Below, piece by piece: positions 5,718 to 12,467 of a DNA stretch of 14,580 nucleotides. A program made the translations under genes and the position numbers. Under the pieces are notes generated by a model, which worked only from the letters and a program-made list of their open reading frames with translations, was not told where the DNA came from and ran no database searches. Position 1 is the stretch's first letter. Each line of letters begins with the position of its first letter. Source of the stretch: an uncultured Erysipelotrichaceae bacterium (lineage in GTDB: Bacteria > Bacillota_I > Bacilli_A > Erysipelotrichales > Erysipelotrichaceae). The stretch is from the NCBI GenBank assembly GCA_937902945.1, contig CALEMD010000355.1:1-14580 (forward strand), given 5' to 3'.

Positions 5718-6110
5718 TTATTTTTTTTCAGCGAAATATCTTTTGATTATCTTCCTGCATGATTCACCAGATGAGACGGCATAAGTATTATGTCGTGCTG
5801 TTTCATTCCACGTCAGTCCAATGAGATAATGCCACCTCGCAACGGCTCTCACTTCAGGATCTTCTACCGTATCAATCCAATGTTCTATTTCTTCAACTTT
5901 ATCTCTCAGCAATTCTTTCTTCCTATTTATCATTTCATCTATTCTCGCAATCTGATTGACAGCTCTTTCTGTAGGATTTCCTGGTGTCGTTGAATGTGAT
6001 CCATTAGCTGCAGGTGATTGGATCGGATAATAGAATGACAGCTTCTCCTGCTCCAACGATTCTATTTCATTCTTATATGCTTGGTACTTCCTGAGATCAT
6101 CAATCGTCAT
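5718..6110 (-). CDS. RinA/ArpU-like late transcription regulator
   Basis: A 130-residue protein of the small phage regulator group that switches on packaging and structural genes. It has an N-terminal coiled coil (LRKYQAYKNEIESLEQEK), a Ser/Pro/Thr-rich hinge (SPAANGSHSTTPGNPTERAV), a second helix pair (IARIDEMINRKKELL), and a C-terminal sigma-like HTH (DPEVRAVARWHYLIGLTWNE then SSGESCRKIIKRYF). The position at the end of the early operon just before the packaging genes is typical. Its ATG overlaps the stop of the 70-residue gene in ATGA, with AGGGTGA upstream, so the two are coupled. It likely acts at the promoter 5680-5714. Confidence 0.82.
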   Translation of the reverse strand: MTIDDLRKYQAYKNEIESLEQEKLSFYYPIQSPAANGSHSTTPGNPTERAVNQIARIDEMINRKKELLRDKVEEIEHWIDTVEDPEVRAVARWHYLIGLTWNETARHNTYAVSSGESCRKIIKRYFAEKK

Positions 6111-6319
6111 TTTTTCACCCTATGGTATCCTATAGAATTTGCCCAAGTCTCGAATTCACTGACCGTTATTGTTAAATCAGTCATCCTATTATTGAGCATC
6201 ATGTAATTAATTGCTTCCTCTGACGAAATGTATCCTCTGCTCCAATCATCTAGAGTTTTTTTATCCGCTGTTGCCGCCATGTCGCTAGAGCTGAGCATTT
6301 TACGTATATTCGTTATCAT
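6107..6319 (-). CDS. 70-residue protein of unknown function upstream of the late regulator
   Basis: The protein is hydrophilic, with a central DDWSRGYISSEEAINYMMLN helix-turn-helix-like stretch and an 'EFETWANSIGYHRVKK' end. I do not recognise it. The stop codon overlaps the start of the RinA-like gene (ATGA), which argues that it is translated. The start is uncertain: ATG 6319 has GGGG only 2 bases upstream, and ATG 6298 has no clear site. Confidence 0.6.
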   Translation of the reverse strand: MITNIRKMLSSSDMAATADKKTLDDWSRGYISSEEAINYMMLNNRMTDLTITVSEFETWANSIGYHRVKK

Positions 6320-6441
6320 TTCCCCATCTTTTCTTTCTCTAAACTTTTAACAGAATATAAGTTAAGTTGCATGTTTTGCTATGCTTAATTTATTACATAT
6401 TCTGCTACACTAAGCCATTTTCTATAAATCTCCTGAATTTC

Positions 6442-6469
6442 AATGCAACATATTATGCTATGTTGCATG
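6442..6469. repeat. Palindrome with 11-6-11 Xer-like geometry
   Basis: ATGCAACATA (6443-6452) and TATGTTGCAT (6459-6468) are perfect inverted arms around the 6-bp asymmetric centre TTATGC; with flanking bases the arms are 11 bp, differing only at the outermost position. This is the layout of tyrosine recombinase core sites such as dif. It starts 24 bp past the recombinase stop codon. A further arm-like AGTTGCATG lies at 6365-6373. There is no T run on either side, so a terminator is unlikely. The rest of the 174-bp gap (6320-6492) is AT-rich with no other signal seen. Confidence 0.5.
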
Positions 6470-6492
6470 ATGCTTTTATGACATCCATATTA

Positions 6493-7221
6493 TCAGTTGA
6501 ATTTATCAAAACCATATTCGATGCCAGCTCTGATTTTCTGAACCTCTTCCTCCTCCAGGCAGATATATCTTGCTGTTACAATTGGATCAGAATGTTGGAG
6601 TACTCTCATGACCTTAAATATATCGTGGCAATCGTCATATAGCCACCTAGCATACGATTTCCGAAGGGAATATGCTCCGACGTTATATTCTATACCTACG
6701 TCATCGGCAAGCTTTTTGACGAAACGCCAGGCTGTCTGCCGGCACATTGGTTTATTTGCTGATGATCTGTTTGTCCTGAATATAAATTCATCCTTTGTAA
6801 ACTTATATTCATCAACAAAATCCTTCAACAGTTTATAGATCTTGTCCGGCAGATCATACGTTTGGACCTTTCCTGTTTTATGTTCCTTCACGTAGAATTT
6901 CCCGCCAGCAAAGTTGCGCGGCGTAAGCTCAATAATTGTTGATGTACGGCATCCGAGATTTGTCCCTGCCATTAGCAGGAGATAATTCCTATTCCACCTG
7001 TACTCTTCATTTGATCCTTCTGCTGCCTTTTGCTTTCTCACAAGGCATTCGCGCTGCAGTTTTTCAAAATCATCTTTTTTTATATACCACATTGTTTGTT
7101 TGCCTAATTTAGTTGACGTCTTGCGCTGGTAGTCATCATTTGGGTTGTCCATTCGTTTAGGCAGACCTTTCGGTATTATTTTTGTTTTGACCGCCTTTTT
7201 TGATCCATTATATTTGCTCAT
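6493..7221 (-). CDS. Short tyrosine recombinase, catalytic domain only
   Basis: A 242-residue tyrosine recombinase with almost no N-terminal arm- or core-binding domain. Catalytic positions: R92 (LGCRTSTIIEL), K115/K118 (EHKTGK), R187 within YSLRKSYARWLY, H210 (VLQHSDPIVTARYI) and nucleophile Y219. The usual His of the HxxR box is Tyr184, a single-base change from CAT to TAT. A shortened enzyme inside the early/late boundary, away from the prophage end, is more likely to resolve multimers or invert DNA than to be the main integrase, which is not in this window. The start overlaps the previous gene by 14 bases with GGAGG 6 nt upstream. Confidence 0.85.
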   Translation of the reverse strand: MSKYNGSKKAVKTKIIPKGLPKRMDNPNDDYQRKTSTKLGKQTMWYIKKDDFEKLQRECLVRKQKAAEGSNEEYRWNRNYLLLMAGTNLGCRTSTIIELTPRNFAGGKFYVKEHKTGKVQTYDLPDKIYKLLKDFVDEYKFTKDEFIFRTNRSSANKPMCRQTAWRFVKKLADDVGIEYNVGAYSLRKSYARWLYDDCHDIFKVMRVLQHSDPIVTARYICLEEEEVQKIRAGIEYGFDKFN

Positions 7222-7462
7222 CTAGTTCCTCCATTATCTCAATCCTGTTTAGCTTTGTTCCTGTACAAAATCTTTTTGCATCTTTCATTTTGTCAATAGC
7301 TATTATCATTTTTGCAATATAAGTTTTTGTCGGTTTGGTAGCTGTTACTATAGATAAACTAGCCATTGTTCCTATAGCATCTATACCAAGACCGGCACAT
7401 TGCATGAATCTGCTAATTTCACTATCACACATGCATGTATCAAAGGTTATTTTGTATTTCAT
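7208..7462 (-). CDS. 84-residue protein of unknown function, coupled to the recombinase
   Basis: Residues 20-45 are mildly hydrophobic (MQCAGLGIDAIGTMASLSIV) and a lysine-rich helix follows (TYIAKMIIAIDKMKDAKRF). Four Cys are scattered without a clear zinc pattern. I do not recognise the family. The 3' end overlaps the recombinase by 14 bases and contains its GGAGG ribosome binding site, so the two are likely translated together. Only six bases separate it from the PcfJ-like gene stop, with a weak GGA upstream. Confidence 0.6.
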   Translation of the reverse strand: MKYKITFDTCMCDSEISRFMQCAGLGIDAIGTMASLSIVTATKPTKTYIAKMIIAIDKMKDAKRFCTGTKLNRIEIMEELDEQI

Positions 7463-7468
7463 TTTTTA

Positions 7469-8818
7469 TTATCCATACATTGCTCTTTCTAGCGGAGTGA
7501 TGTTGTCAGCTACCATACAATTAACAGCTTTAACAATGGCTGCTGATGGGTCTTTATTGTATCTGGCCCTTATCTGAACTACTCTCGATCCATTCAGTTC
7601 TACATTTGCTACTATTGTCCGATTACTGCGTACTATGTATAGAATGCATTTCTTTTTCATATAGTTTTCGGCATATCCAAATATGCAATTATGCATATAC
7701 CTAGCATTGTTCTTTAGTTCTTCAATTGACATGACTGGAGTTATGCTAAGTTTTCCACATTTGTATGTAGGCAGCTGATCAGTGATCGCATTTATGATTG
7801 CTTTAGAATTCTTAAAGAGTTCTTGCCTTTTTTCATCTTCTAAAGATCTTATCTTCTCTGACATCTTTTCATGTTCATCAGTGAAATTCTTTGGATGTTT
7901 GTTTTTGATACATAGCTGTTTGCATTGGGCGAGATAATCAATATAGTCTCCAACATATATTTTGTTCTTCCGAACATATTGTTCGTCATACTTATTTAGA
8001 TGTAATTCCATGCATTTTTTTACTTGATCATCATCGTAAACTTGAGACCAGTGTGATCCTGTTGAATAATTGCATTTCTTAACGTCATCATATGAATTCA
8101 GGTCAAACATCAACATGCGCTGTATCTGCAGCTGATTAAGTATATGTTTCTTAACAATTTCAGCCTGAGTAGATTTGATTGAAATATCACCAACTGTATC
8201 TTTGAGATATGACATTTTCGGATTGTCGAAAACCGTATAATCATTTCTTTCTACTGATTCGTCAAAACTGAAATCTCTGATTCCGTACATCAATGTCCAG
8301 TATTTTCGTAAGGAATAAGGCTGTCTCCATTTTCCTGTTTTTCTGTCGCCATTAGCTTCATACAATCTTTGGCTGAAGAATGAACTTATAAATAAATCTC
8401 TTACCTTCGCAAAATGCAATGTTTTAACAGATGCTTCATTACCGTTGAATTCAAATACAGCAACTTTTTTTATCATTAGGTTCTTGGGATGGTCAAACTC
8501 CCAATCAAAGTCTACAGAGCATCCATATTCAGCATTATGCGCGTTATATTTATAGTCTTTGTAGTCTGTCGCCGGAATGCTAACGTAGCTGGAGTAACTA
8601 TCACTATGATCATGAATTTTACTTGCTTTCCGCCAGCATTGCGGGCACATGTGACTGTTGTGGATCTCTTTCAGCTGATCTTTGCTAACAGTAAATGTAT
8701 TAAGGCATTGTGTACAAAAGCATTTTGTTTTATTTCTGTATGGCTTAATATAGATCACTTTCTTATCAGAAATGATTGTTTTAGCCATAGCAAGACGATC
8801 GTCTGATGATATCTTCAT
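7469..8818 (-). CDS. PcfJ-like protein
   Basis: A 449-residue protein of the PcfJ-like family, named after the enterococcal conjugative plasmid pCF10 and common in phages and mobile elements; its biochemical role is not established. A zinc ribbon lies near the N-terminus (C35-x2-C38 and C58-x2-C61). A long middle region rich in Lys, Asp and Tyr follows. The C-terminal PcfJ signature is at about residues 370-430 (MHNCIFGYAENYMKKKCILY, then VELNGSRVVQIRARYN). Its ATG overlaps the PcfK stop by four bases (ATGA). The same PcfK-PcfJ order is found on plasmids, so the pair has moved as a unit. Confidence 0.85.
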   Translation of the reverse strand: MKISSDDRLAMAKTIISDKKVIYIKPYRNKTKCFCTQCLNTFTVSKDQLKEIHNSHMCPQCWRKASKIHDHSDSYSSYVSIPATDYKDYKYNAHNAEYGCSVDFDWEFDHPKNLMIKKVAVFEFNGNEASVKTLHFAKVRDLFISSFFSQRLYEANGDRKTGKWRQPYSLRKYWTLMYGIRDFSFDESVERNDYTVFDNPKMSYLKDTVGDISIKSTQAEIVKKHILNQLQIQRMLMFDLNSYDDVKKCNYSTGSHWSQVYDDDQVKKCMELHLNKYDEQYVRKNKIYVGDYIDYLAQCKQLCIKNKHPKNFTDEHEKMSEKIRSLEDEKRQELFKNSKAIINAITDQLPTYKCGKLSITPVMSIEELKNNARYMHNCIFGYAENYMKKKCILYIVRSNRTIVANVELNGSRVVQIRARYNKDPSAAIVKAVNCMVADNITPLERAMYG

Positions 8819-9210
8819 AGCAGATCAAATATTGATATCCTTTCTATGTTTTCTTCATCTTTCTGTTTCTTTTTATTTATGCCTTTTGTCTTTATTGCTA
8901 CTTTATCTGCTTGTTTAGCAACATTTTTTTCATCATGGACGGCGTCTACAGTTTCATCTAGGTTAGCATCATGCCAATAGTCAAAGGCCCAATTGTACAC
9001 AGTCTGATCCTCAACAGCAGCCATTCCATTAACTGCTAGATGTTTTGCCTTCTTGCGAACATATGCAATCATTCCAGTTACGGATCTACTGTTTTTTGAT
9101 TCAATATCATTTCTCAGCGCTTCATTTTTTTCACACTGATCAAGCAAGTACGCGCAAATTGGCAATCCTATCTGGTTATCGCTCCTCAATATTTCTCTGT
9201 AGTCTGGCAT
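8815..9210 (-). CDS. PcfK-like protein of the AcrIIA9 Cas9-inhibitor family
   Basis: A 131-residue PcfK-like protein. The signature is the opening MPDYREILRSDNQIGLPICA, then YLLDQCEKNEAL, followed by a helical MIAYVRKKAKHLAV and a VEDQTVYNWAFDYW motif; the last third is a lysine-rich tail ending in ISIFDLL. PcfK-like proteins include AcrIIA9, reported as an inhibitor of type II-A Cas9, so this is a candidate anti-CRISPR, though most family members are untested. I chose ATG 9210 (AAGGA 8 nt upstream) over an in-frame TTG at 9228. The gene starts inside the 58-residue gene and overlaps pcfJ by four bases. Alternatively it works with PcfJ on DNA processing. Confidence 0.82.
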   Translation of the reverse strand: MPDYREILRSDNQIGLPICAYLLDQCEKNEALRNDIESKNSRSVTGMIAYVRKKAKHLAVNGMAAVEDQTVYNWAFDYWHDANLDETVDAVHDEKNVAKQADKVAIKTKGINKKKQKDEENIERISIFDLL

Positions 9211-9352
9211 ATTCTCTTTCCTTCTCAAACTCTCTTATTGTCTGTGATTGGTGGAGAATCGTTAACGTCTGCTGATCAATTATCAAATTCATTTCATGTA
9301 CAGCCAATTCGAGTCGTTTGCATTTGTACTGCAATAATTCAATGTCTTCCAT
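9176..9352 (-). CDS. 58-residue coiled-coil-like protein overlapping the PcfK gene
   Basis: ATG at 9352 lies 7 bases after the MazG-like stop. The peptide opens MEDIELLQYKCKRLELAVHE and continues as one long charged helix (IREFEKEREYARLQRN), likely a coiled coil. Its last 35 bases overlap the start of the PcfK gene in another frame and contain that gene's ribosome binding site, so translation may feed the PcfK start. The upstream site (AAGTGA) is weak. The family is not recognised. Confidence 0.55.
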   Translation of the reverse strand: MEDIELLQYKCKRLELAVHEMNLIIDQQTLTILHQSQTIREFEKEREYARLQRNIEER

Positions 9353-9359
9353 CAGACAA

Positions 9360-9671
9360 TCACTTCTTTCTGATTTTGTTCAATCTGTCATCCAATCTCT
9401 TTATTTTGAAATCCTTGGCTGTATTGAATGCCGATTCTTTTCCGATGATGATATGCAGTTGCTTGCACATGATCTCTACATCAGTAACCTCTTCGATTAC
9501 TGATTCAGCGGAAGCATTCATCCGCCGTACGTCATGACGTTCCACTGCTCTGTGATATTTAGATAACGCTACTATGAGCTCAGCGCATTCTTCCTGGGCC
9601 ATTCTCATCTGTTCGTCTGGTCCATATGTTCTAACTGCCTTCTGCAGCACTTGATAATCTGTTTTAGCCAT
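9360..9671 (-). CDS. MazG-like nucleotide pyrophosphohydrolase
   Basis: A 103-residue single-domain MazG-like protein that would hydrolyse NTPs or dNTPs to the monophosphate. The metal-binding pattern is visible: EECAEL (E27, E28, E31) in the first helix and IEEVTDVEI (E60, E61, D64) in the second. Phage versions are thought to adjust nucleotide or ppGpp pools during infection. It begins MAKTDYQVLQKAV with AAGGA 7 nt upstream and overlaps the preceding gene by 8 bases. Its place next to replication genes fits. Confidence 0.82.
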   Translation of the reverse strand: MAKTDYQVLQKAVRTYGPDEQMRMAQEECAELIVALSKYHRAVERHDVRRMNASAESVIEEVTDVEIMCKQLHIIIGKESAFNTAKDFKIKRLDDRLNKIRKK

Positions 9672-9957
9672 TCTTTTTTCCTTCCTTTAGCGCATCCATG
9701 ACTGATGCGACTTTGATATACATATCTTTTGCAATTGCGTCATTGCTCCATCCTGCATTATGCAACGCTCTGATCTTGCCTTTGTCGACATTAGTTTTTG
9801 ACCTAGGTTCAATCACGCCTTCGCATACCAGATTGCTGATCTTGTTCGAGATATACGCATAGTTTTTGAATCCGCATATATCAGCAATCTCTTTGTCTGT
9901 ATAACCGCTGTTATACAGTTCAATGAATCTTTTGTTGCTTACGTATAACTCTTTCAT
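9664..9957 (-). CDS. Double helix-turn-helix DNA-binding protein
   Basis: The 97-residue protein contains two HTH-like units: residues 10-50 (FIELYNSGYTDKEIADICGF then YISNKISNLV) and 60-90 (KIRALHNAGWSNDAIAKDMY then VASVMDAL). The pattern 'LYNSGYTDKEIA / LHNAGWSNDAIA' shows a duplicated unit. It probably binds DNA, as regulator or replication accessory. No ribosome binding site precedes ATG 9957, and the previous gene stops only 9 bases upstream, so it probably depends on coupled translation. It ends in -NG overlapping the MazG start. Confidence 0.7.
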   Translation of the reverse strand: MKELYVSNKRFIELYNSGYTDKEIADICGFKNYAYISNKISNLVCEGVIEPRSKTNVDKGKIRALHNAGWSNDAIAKDMYIKVASVMDALKEGKKNG

Positions 9958-9966
9958 GGCTGATAA

Positions 9967-10137
9967 TTATTTTATTTTTCTAATCCTTTCAGCATATTCA
10001 TCGCTATCTAGCATTTCTTTTTGCTCGGCCTTGCCTGCCGCGACCATCAAGATGGCCAATCCGGATCCGATCATAGATCCAACCAATGCAAATAGTACCG
10101 CATAAACGATTGCTTGAAAAATGGATAATTCAATCAT
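9967..10137 (-). CDS. 56-residue single-span membrane protein
   Basis: ATG at 10137 overlaps the stop of the replication gene in ATGA. The first half is a membrane segment with glycines (YAVLFALVGSMIGSGLAI), then a charged tail AEQKEMLDSDEYAERIRKIK. Small 'GxxxGSxxG' membrane proteins of this kind, resembling DUF3789 proteins, are common in early phage operons; their job is not known. Confidence 0.65.
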   Translation of the reverse strand: MIELSIFQAIVYAVLFALVGSMIGSGLAILMVAAGKAEQKEMLDSDEYAERIRKIK

Positions 10138-10979
10138 TTAGTCATCTTCTCTTTCATTTTCTGCTGAGCATCTTTGATAGCCTTTACCTGCTCTGCTGTA
10201 ACAGGATGACTTTCTGTCATTCCTTGATCCTTCTGCTGCTGCATATATGCAGGCATTGGGATCTTGATCTTGCTGGCTGATGCATGACGACTCGTTGGTA
10301 CATCGTCATTCCATCGTTGGCCATTGATCCATGATGCAGGATATGGAATGAACTGTTTATCAGGCAAAGTATCCCAATACGCATTCCAGTGATCCAGTCC
10401 GGTCATGATGTTTAAGAACGCTCCATCCGATACACATTCTTTCTCAAAAGCTTTCTGAGCTTTCGGCTTTGCCATTTTTTTTGGATAGCTTTTCCAAAAA
10501 TCTTCAAAGCATTCACTGACACGAACATATGTTTTATTCTTTCCTTTACTAACCTTACCTATCCTATCCTGTGTCAACGTTTCGTCTACGTTCCGTGGAC
10601 GTGATTGTTTTTCCGCTAGTTTAGGGCACTTTTCATTGAGTGTATAAGAATTGTTTTCGTCTAAGTGTAACAACGATTTGTCTTCTTTATACTTTGTCTC
10701 AACATAGGTATCCTTCCGAATATAGTTGTGAATGCGCCAGTGTTTAATTGCTACAACGCCGTCTTTTTGAAACACAATCACAAACTTTTTATCGGCCAGA
10801 ATAGATAGATCATTTGATGATGCTCCGACCTGTCGCATGACTGATTTAGGGCTGTTAACGAACCCATCATCATCAGCGATCAGGCCTAGAGCAAAATATA
10901 AGCACCTAGCAGTTGCAGGCATGTCTATAAATTCATCTGATAATACAATGGATTTACTAAACATTCTTCTGTCTGCCAT
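10134..10979 (-). CDS. Phage replication initiator (DnaD/replisome-organizer type)
   Basis: A 281-residue protein. The N-terminal winged-helix part begins MADRRMFSKSIVLSDEFIDM and includes the usual ATARCLYFALGLIADDDGFV and 'IKHWRIHNYIRKDTY' blocks. After a linker rich in Ser, Lys and Arg, the C-terminal domain carries the typical FEDFWKSYPKKMAKPKAQKA and IPYPASWINGQRWNDD motifs. Such proteins bind the phage origin and recruit host DnaB or its loader; no loader gene of the DnaC type is next to it. ATG 10979 is chosen because AGGAGG lies 8 nt upstream; longer in-frame starts lack one. Ala, Gln and Lys are abundant in the last 50 residues. Confidence 0.85.
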   Translation of the reverse strand: MADRRMFSKSIVLSDEFIDMPATARCLYFALGLIADDDGFVNSPKSVMRQVGASSNDLSILADKKFVIVFQKDGVVAIKHWRIHNYIRKDTYVETKYKEDKSLLHLDENNSYTLNEKCPKLAEKQSRPRNVDETLTQDRIGKVSKGKNKTYVRVSECFEDFWKSYPKKMAKPKAQKAFEKECVSDGAFLNIMTGLDHWNAYWDTLPDKQFIPYPASWINGQRWNDDVPTSRHASASKIKIPMPAYMQQQKDQGMTESHPVTAEQVKAIKDAQQKMKEKMTK

Positions 10980-11053
10980 TATATGAGCCTCCTTTCTGCA
11001 GGACACGCTACAGTTACAGTAGAAAGGCCGTTTGTCCAGAACATTCCCTTCAT
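10979..11053 (-). CDS. 24-residue linking ORF between two early genes
   Basis: ATG at 11053 overlaps the previous stop in ATGA, and its own TAA stop overlaps the ATG of the replication gene in TAATG. The peptide is MKGMFWTNGLSTVTVACPAE plus RRLI. There is no ribosome binding site of its own, so it would be made only by ribosomes reinitiating from the gene above. The perfect overlap at both ends suggests a translational coupling device, but chance is possible. Confidence 0.35.
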   Translation of the reverse strand: MKGMFWTNGLSTVTVACPAERRLI

Positions 11054-11217
11054 TTTATTTTTGCATTCACTACAGCTGCTTTACGTGTCCTGCGAAGCAC
11101 TTTATTCATCTCATCGACCGTGAGATCATTTCTAATAGCAATAGCAAGTACTTGATCAGAGCACTTGCTGAGCACTGATTCACGATCGATGTCTTTATTG
11201 ATATTCTTCCTAGCCAT
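11050..11217 (-). CDS. 55-residue basic protein of unknown function
   Basis: ATG 11217 has GGAGG 6 nt upstream. The peptide opens MARKNINKDIDRESVLSKCS and contains a short helical segment LTVDEMNKVLRRTRKA that may be half of an HTH. It is rich in Lys and Arg, so nucleic acid binding is possible. The family is not recognised. It overlaps the Lar-like gene by 8 bases. Confidence 0.6.
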   Translation of the reverse strand: MARKNINKDIDRESVLSKCSDQVLAIAIRNDLTVDEMNKVLRRTRKAAVVNAKIK

Positions 11218-11467
11218 TCTTAACCTCCAGAAAGTCAATTAGACTTTCTTGATATGTTCTATTAGTCGATACGTTTAAATCGTTCCATGATTCAATAGCG
11301 AGGTTCTGAGTTGCGTATGAATTTGTCCGTGCTCTGCACATAGGGCATTCGACATATACGCGGTGTATGCCGTCCACCTTGTTTTCCCAGTCGACCAATA
11401 TTCGACCAACTGATTTGCCACAAACAGGGCATCGCTTGATTGCGTATGCGCTGATTGTCCTAGCCAT
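11210..11467 (-). CDS. Lar-like zinc-ribbon protein (restriction alleviation family)
   Basis: An 85-residue protein with the Lar pattern: KRCPVCGKSV (C13, C16), a strand ending YVECPMC (C41, C44), then 'QNLAIESWNDLN' with the conserved A-x-x-x-W-N. The founding Rac prophage Lar modulates host type I restriction; most phage relatives are named by similarity only. ATG 11467 has AAGAGG 7 nt upstream; the in-frame ATG at 11485 lacks one. The C-terminal 20 residues (TYQESLIDFLEVKNG) extend beyond the usual domain. Confidence 0.75.
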   Translation of the reverse strand: MARTISAYAIKRCPVCGKSVGRILVDWENKVDGIHRVYVECPMCRARTNSYATQNLAIESWNDLNVSTNRTYQESLIDFLEVKNG

Positions 11468-11792
11468 TGAATGGCCTCTTAGCATGCTTCAGCTTGTTTG
11501 AATCCATGCGCATTTTTTCATAATTGGCTTGGTTTGACTTGAAACGGATCAGGTCTCCGCAGTGCATCTTTTCCAGCATGTTCACTCTACCGTTTATGTC
11601 TCTAATAGCGTGCAATTGATCACTAGATATATCCGCTTGCCCTTTTCTGTATTCATCATATTCATGAGCCTTTTCTTCCAGCGCTTCAATATCCTTCTGT
11701 ATTCCTTTGACAAGCATGATTATTGCAATCAATGCAGCGTTCATAATTGCGATGGCAATTATCAGTGCAGTTACGATGTATTGATCAGCCAT
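11460..11792 (-). CDS. Membrane-anchored coiled-coil protein
   Basis: 110 residues. An N-terminal membrane span (residues 5-29, TALIIAIAIMNAALIAIIML) is followed by an amphipathic helix (IQKDIEALEEKAHEYDEYRK) and another helical part with INGRVNMLEKM. Probably N-out/C-in single-pass with a cytoplasmic coiled coil. Family not recognised. Start supported by GGAG 7 nt upstream; it overlaps the previous gene by 8 bases and the Lar-like gene by 8 bases. Confidence 0.65.
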   Translation of the reverse strand: MADQYIVTALIIAIAIMNAALIAIIMLVKGIQKDIEALEEKAHEYDEYRKGQADISSDQLHAIRDINGRVNMLEKMHCGDLIRFKSNQANYEKMRMDSNKLKHAKRPFNG

Positions 11793-12009
11793 TGGATCTC
11801 TCCATTGGATACGCAGCCCATCGTACTATGTCCTCAATTGCACGAAGCCCTGTATAATCATCATCGTTGTCTGTTTTCATCCATAGGCAATTTGTTTCTG
11901 TGCAATAAACGATATGGCCGGACGATATTGTTTTGTCCGTAAATTCTGCAACGATATTCATCAAGTTCCTTAGATTTGATGTATCTGTTTCCCATTTCAG
12001 CTCATTCAT
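11785..12009 (-). CDS. 74-residue protein of unknown function
   Basis: ATG at 12009 overlaps the stop of the 38-residue gene in ATGA; GGAGG lies 9 nt upstream, inside that gene. It starts MNELKWETDTSNLRNLMNIV and contains SSGHIVYCTETNCLWMKT and DDDYTGLRAIEDIVRWA, a mixed sheet-helix pattern without recognisable family. Position in the early operon is the only clue. Confidence 0.6.
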   Translation of the reverse strand: MNELKWETDTSNLRNLMNIVAEFTDKTISSGHIVYCTETNCLWMKTDNDDDYTGLRAIEDIVRWAAYPMERSNG

Positions 12010-12122
12010 CCGATCATCCCTCCGATCATGATGCCGATATCAATGAGACCGATTGCGGCAGCAATGATTGCAATCCAAATGTCTCTATCAAGCTGTGTAT
12101 CATCAATTTCTATCTTTTCCAT
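12006..12122 (-). CDS. 38-residue single-span membrane protein
   Basis: ATG 12122 follows AAGGAG. The peptide opens MEKIEIDDTQLDRDIWIAII and ends in a hydrophobic Ala/Gly/Ile segment with two Met (GIMIGGMIG). It has an acidic head and a membrane tail with small residues. It is coupled by ATGA to the next gene. The function is not known. Confidence 0.6.
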   Translation of the reverse strand: MEKIEIDDTQLDRDIWIAIIAAAIGLIDIGIMIGGMIG

Positions 12123-12145
12123 TCAATTAATCTCCTTTTTTGTGT

Positions 12146-12222
12146 TAATATAGAGATGGCTAATAAAAGCCATCATGTTATTTGAGTGCCACTTTCCCCC
12201 AAGGATCAGGCGCTCTTTTTTT
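12146..12222 (+). ncRNA. Candidate rightward small RNA or leader: hairpin followed by terminator
   Basis: A weak extended -10 (TGTTAATAT, 12143-12151) precedes GATGGCT/AGCCATC, a perfect 7-bp stem (12154-12173), then GAGTGCC...GGCGCTC (12184-12214) with one G-T pair, and seven T. There is no rightward gene upstream for that terminator to serve. It could therefore end a ~65-nt RNA, act as an attenuator ahead of the YjzC-like gene, or insulate that gene from upstream reads. No known riboswitch pattern was recognised. The rest of 12123-12295 shows no gene. Confidence 0.35.
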
Positions 12223-12295
12223 GTATAAATTTTCATTTCTATCATTCCTTGATTTTCTTTCGTGTAATAATTTATTTAGAAAGGGGGAATCTATA

Positions 12296-12460
12296 ATGGG
12301 TAAAACTTATAAGCCAGGAACCGACAATGTTCCAAAAGGTAATTACAAAGAAGTCGGTCCAAGTGGTGGAAAAGTACAAGATGGTCATCATGCCAAAATT
12401 GATACAGGCGATCGTCTTCCACCTACTTCTAAACCAAAAGATAAATGGGTTAAGAAGTAA
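12296..12460 (+). CDS. YjzC-like small protein, rightward moron
   Basis: A 54-residue protein, MGKTYKPGTDNVPKGNYKEV followed by GPSGGKV and a GDRLPPTSKPKDKWVKK end. The 'PG...G.Y.EVG..G...' then 'GDRLPP' order matches the YjzC family of small Bacillota proteins, whose function is unknown. GGGGG 9-10 nt upstream of ATG 12296 fixes the start; the longer frame from 12182 has none. It lies head-on against the early operon and ends in a strong rightward terminator, so it is expressed as its own unit, probably in the lysogen. Confidence 0.75.
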   Translation: MGKTYKPGTDNVPKGNYKEVGPSGGKVQDGHHAKIDTGDRLPPTSKPKDKWVKK

Positions 12461-12467
12461 TCATTGA

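Noticed and set aside
8489..8806. 105-codon rightward ORF
   Set aside because: Antisense to the N-terminal zinc region of the PcfJ-like gene; no start signal.
11562..11942. 126-codon rightward ORF
   Set aside because: Antisense to two well-supported early genes with overlapping starts; composition typical of a reverse-strand shadow.
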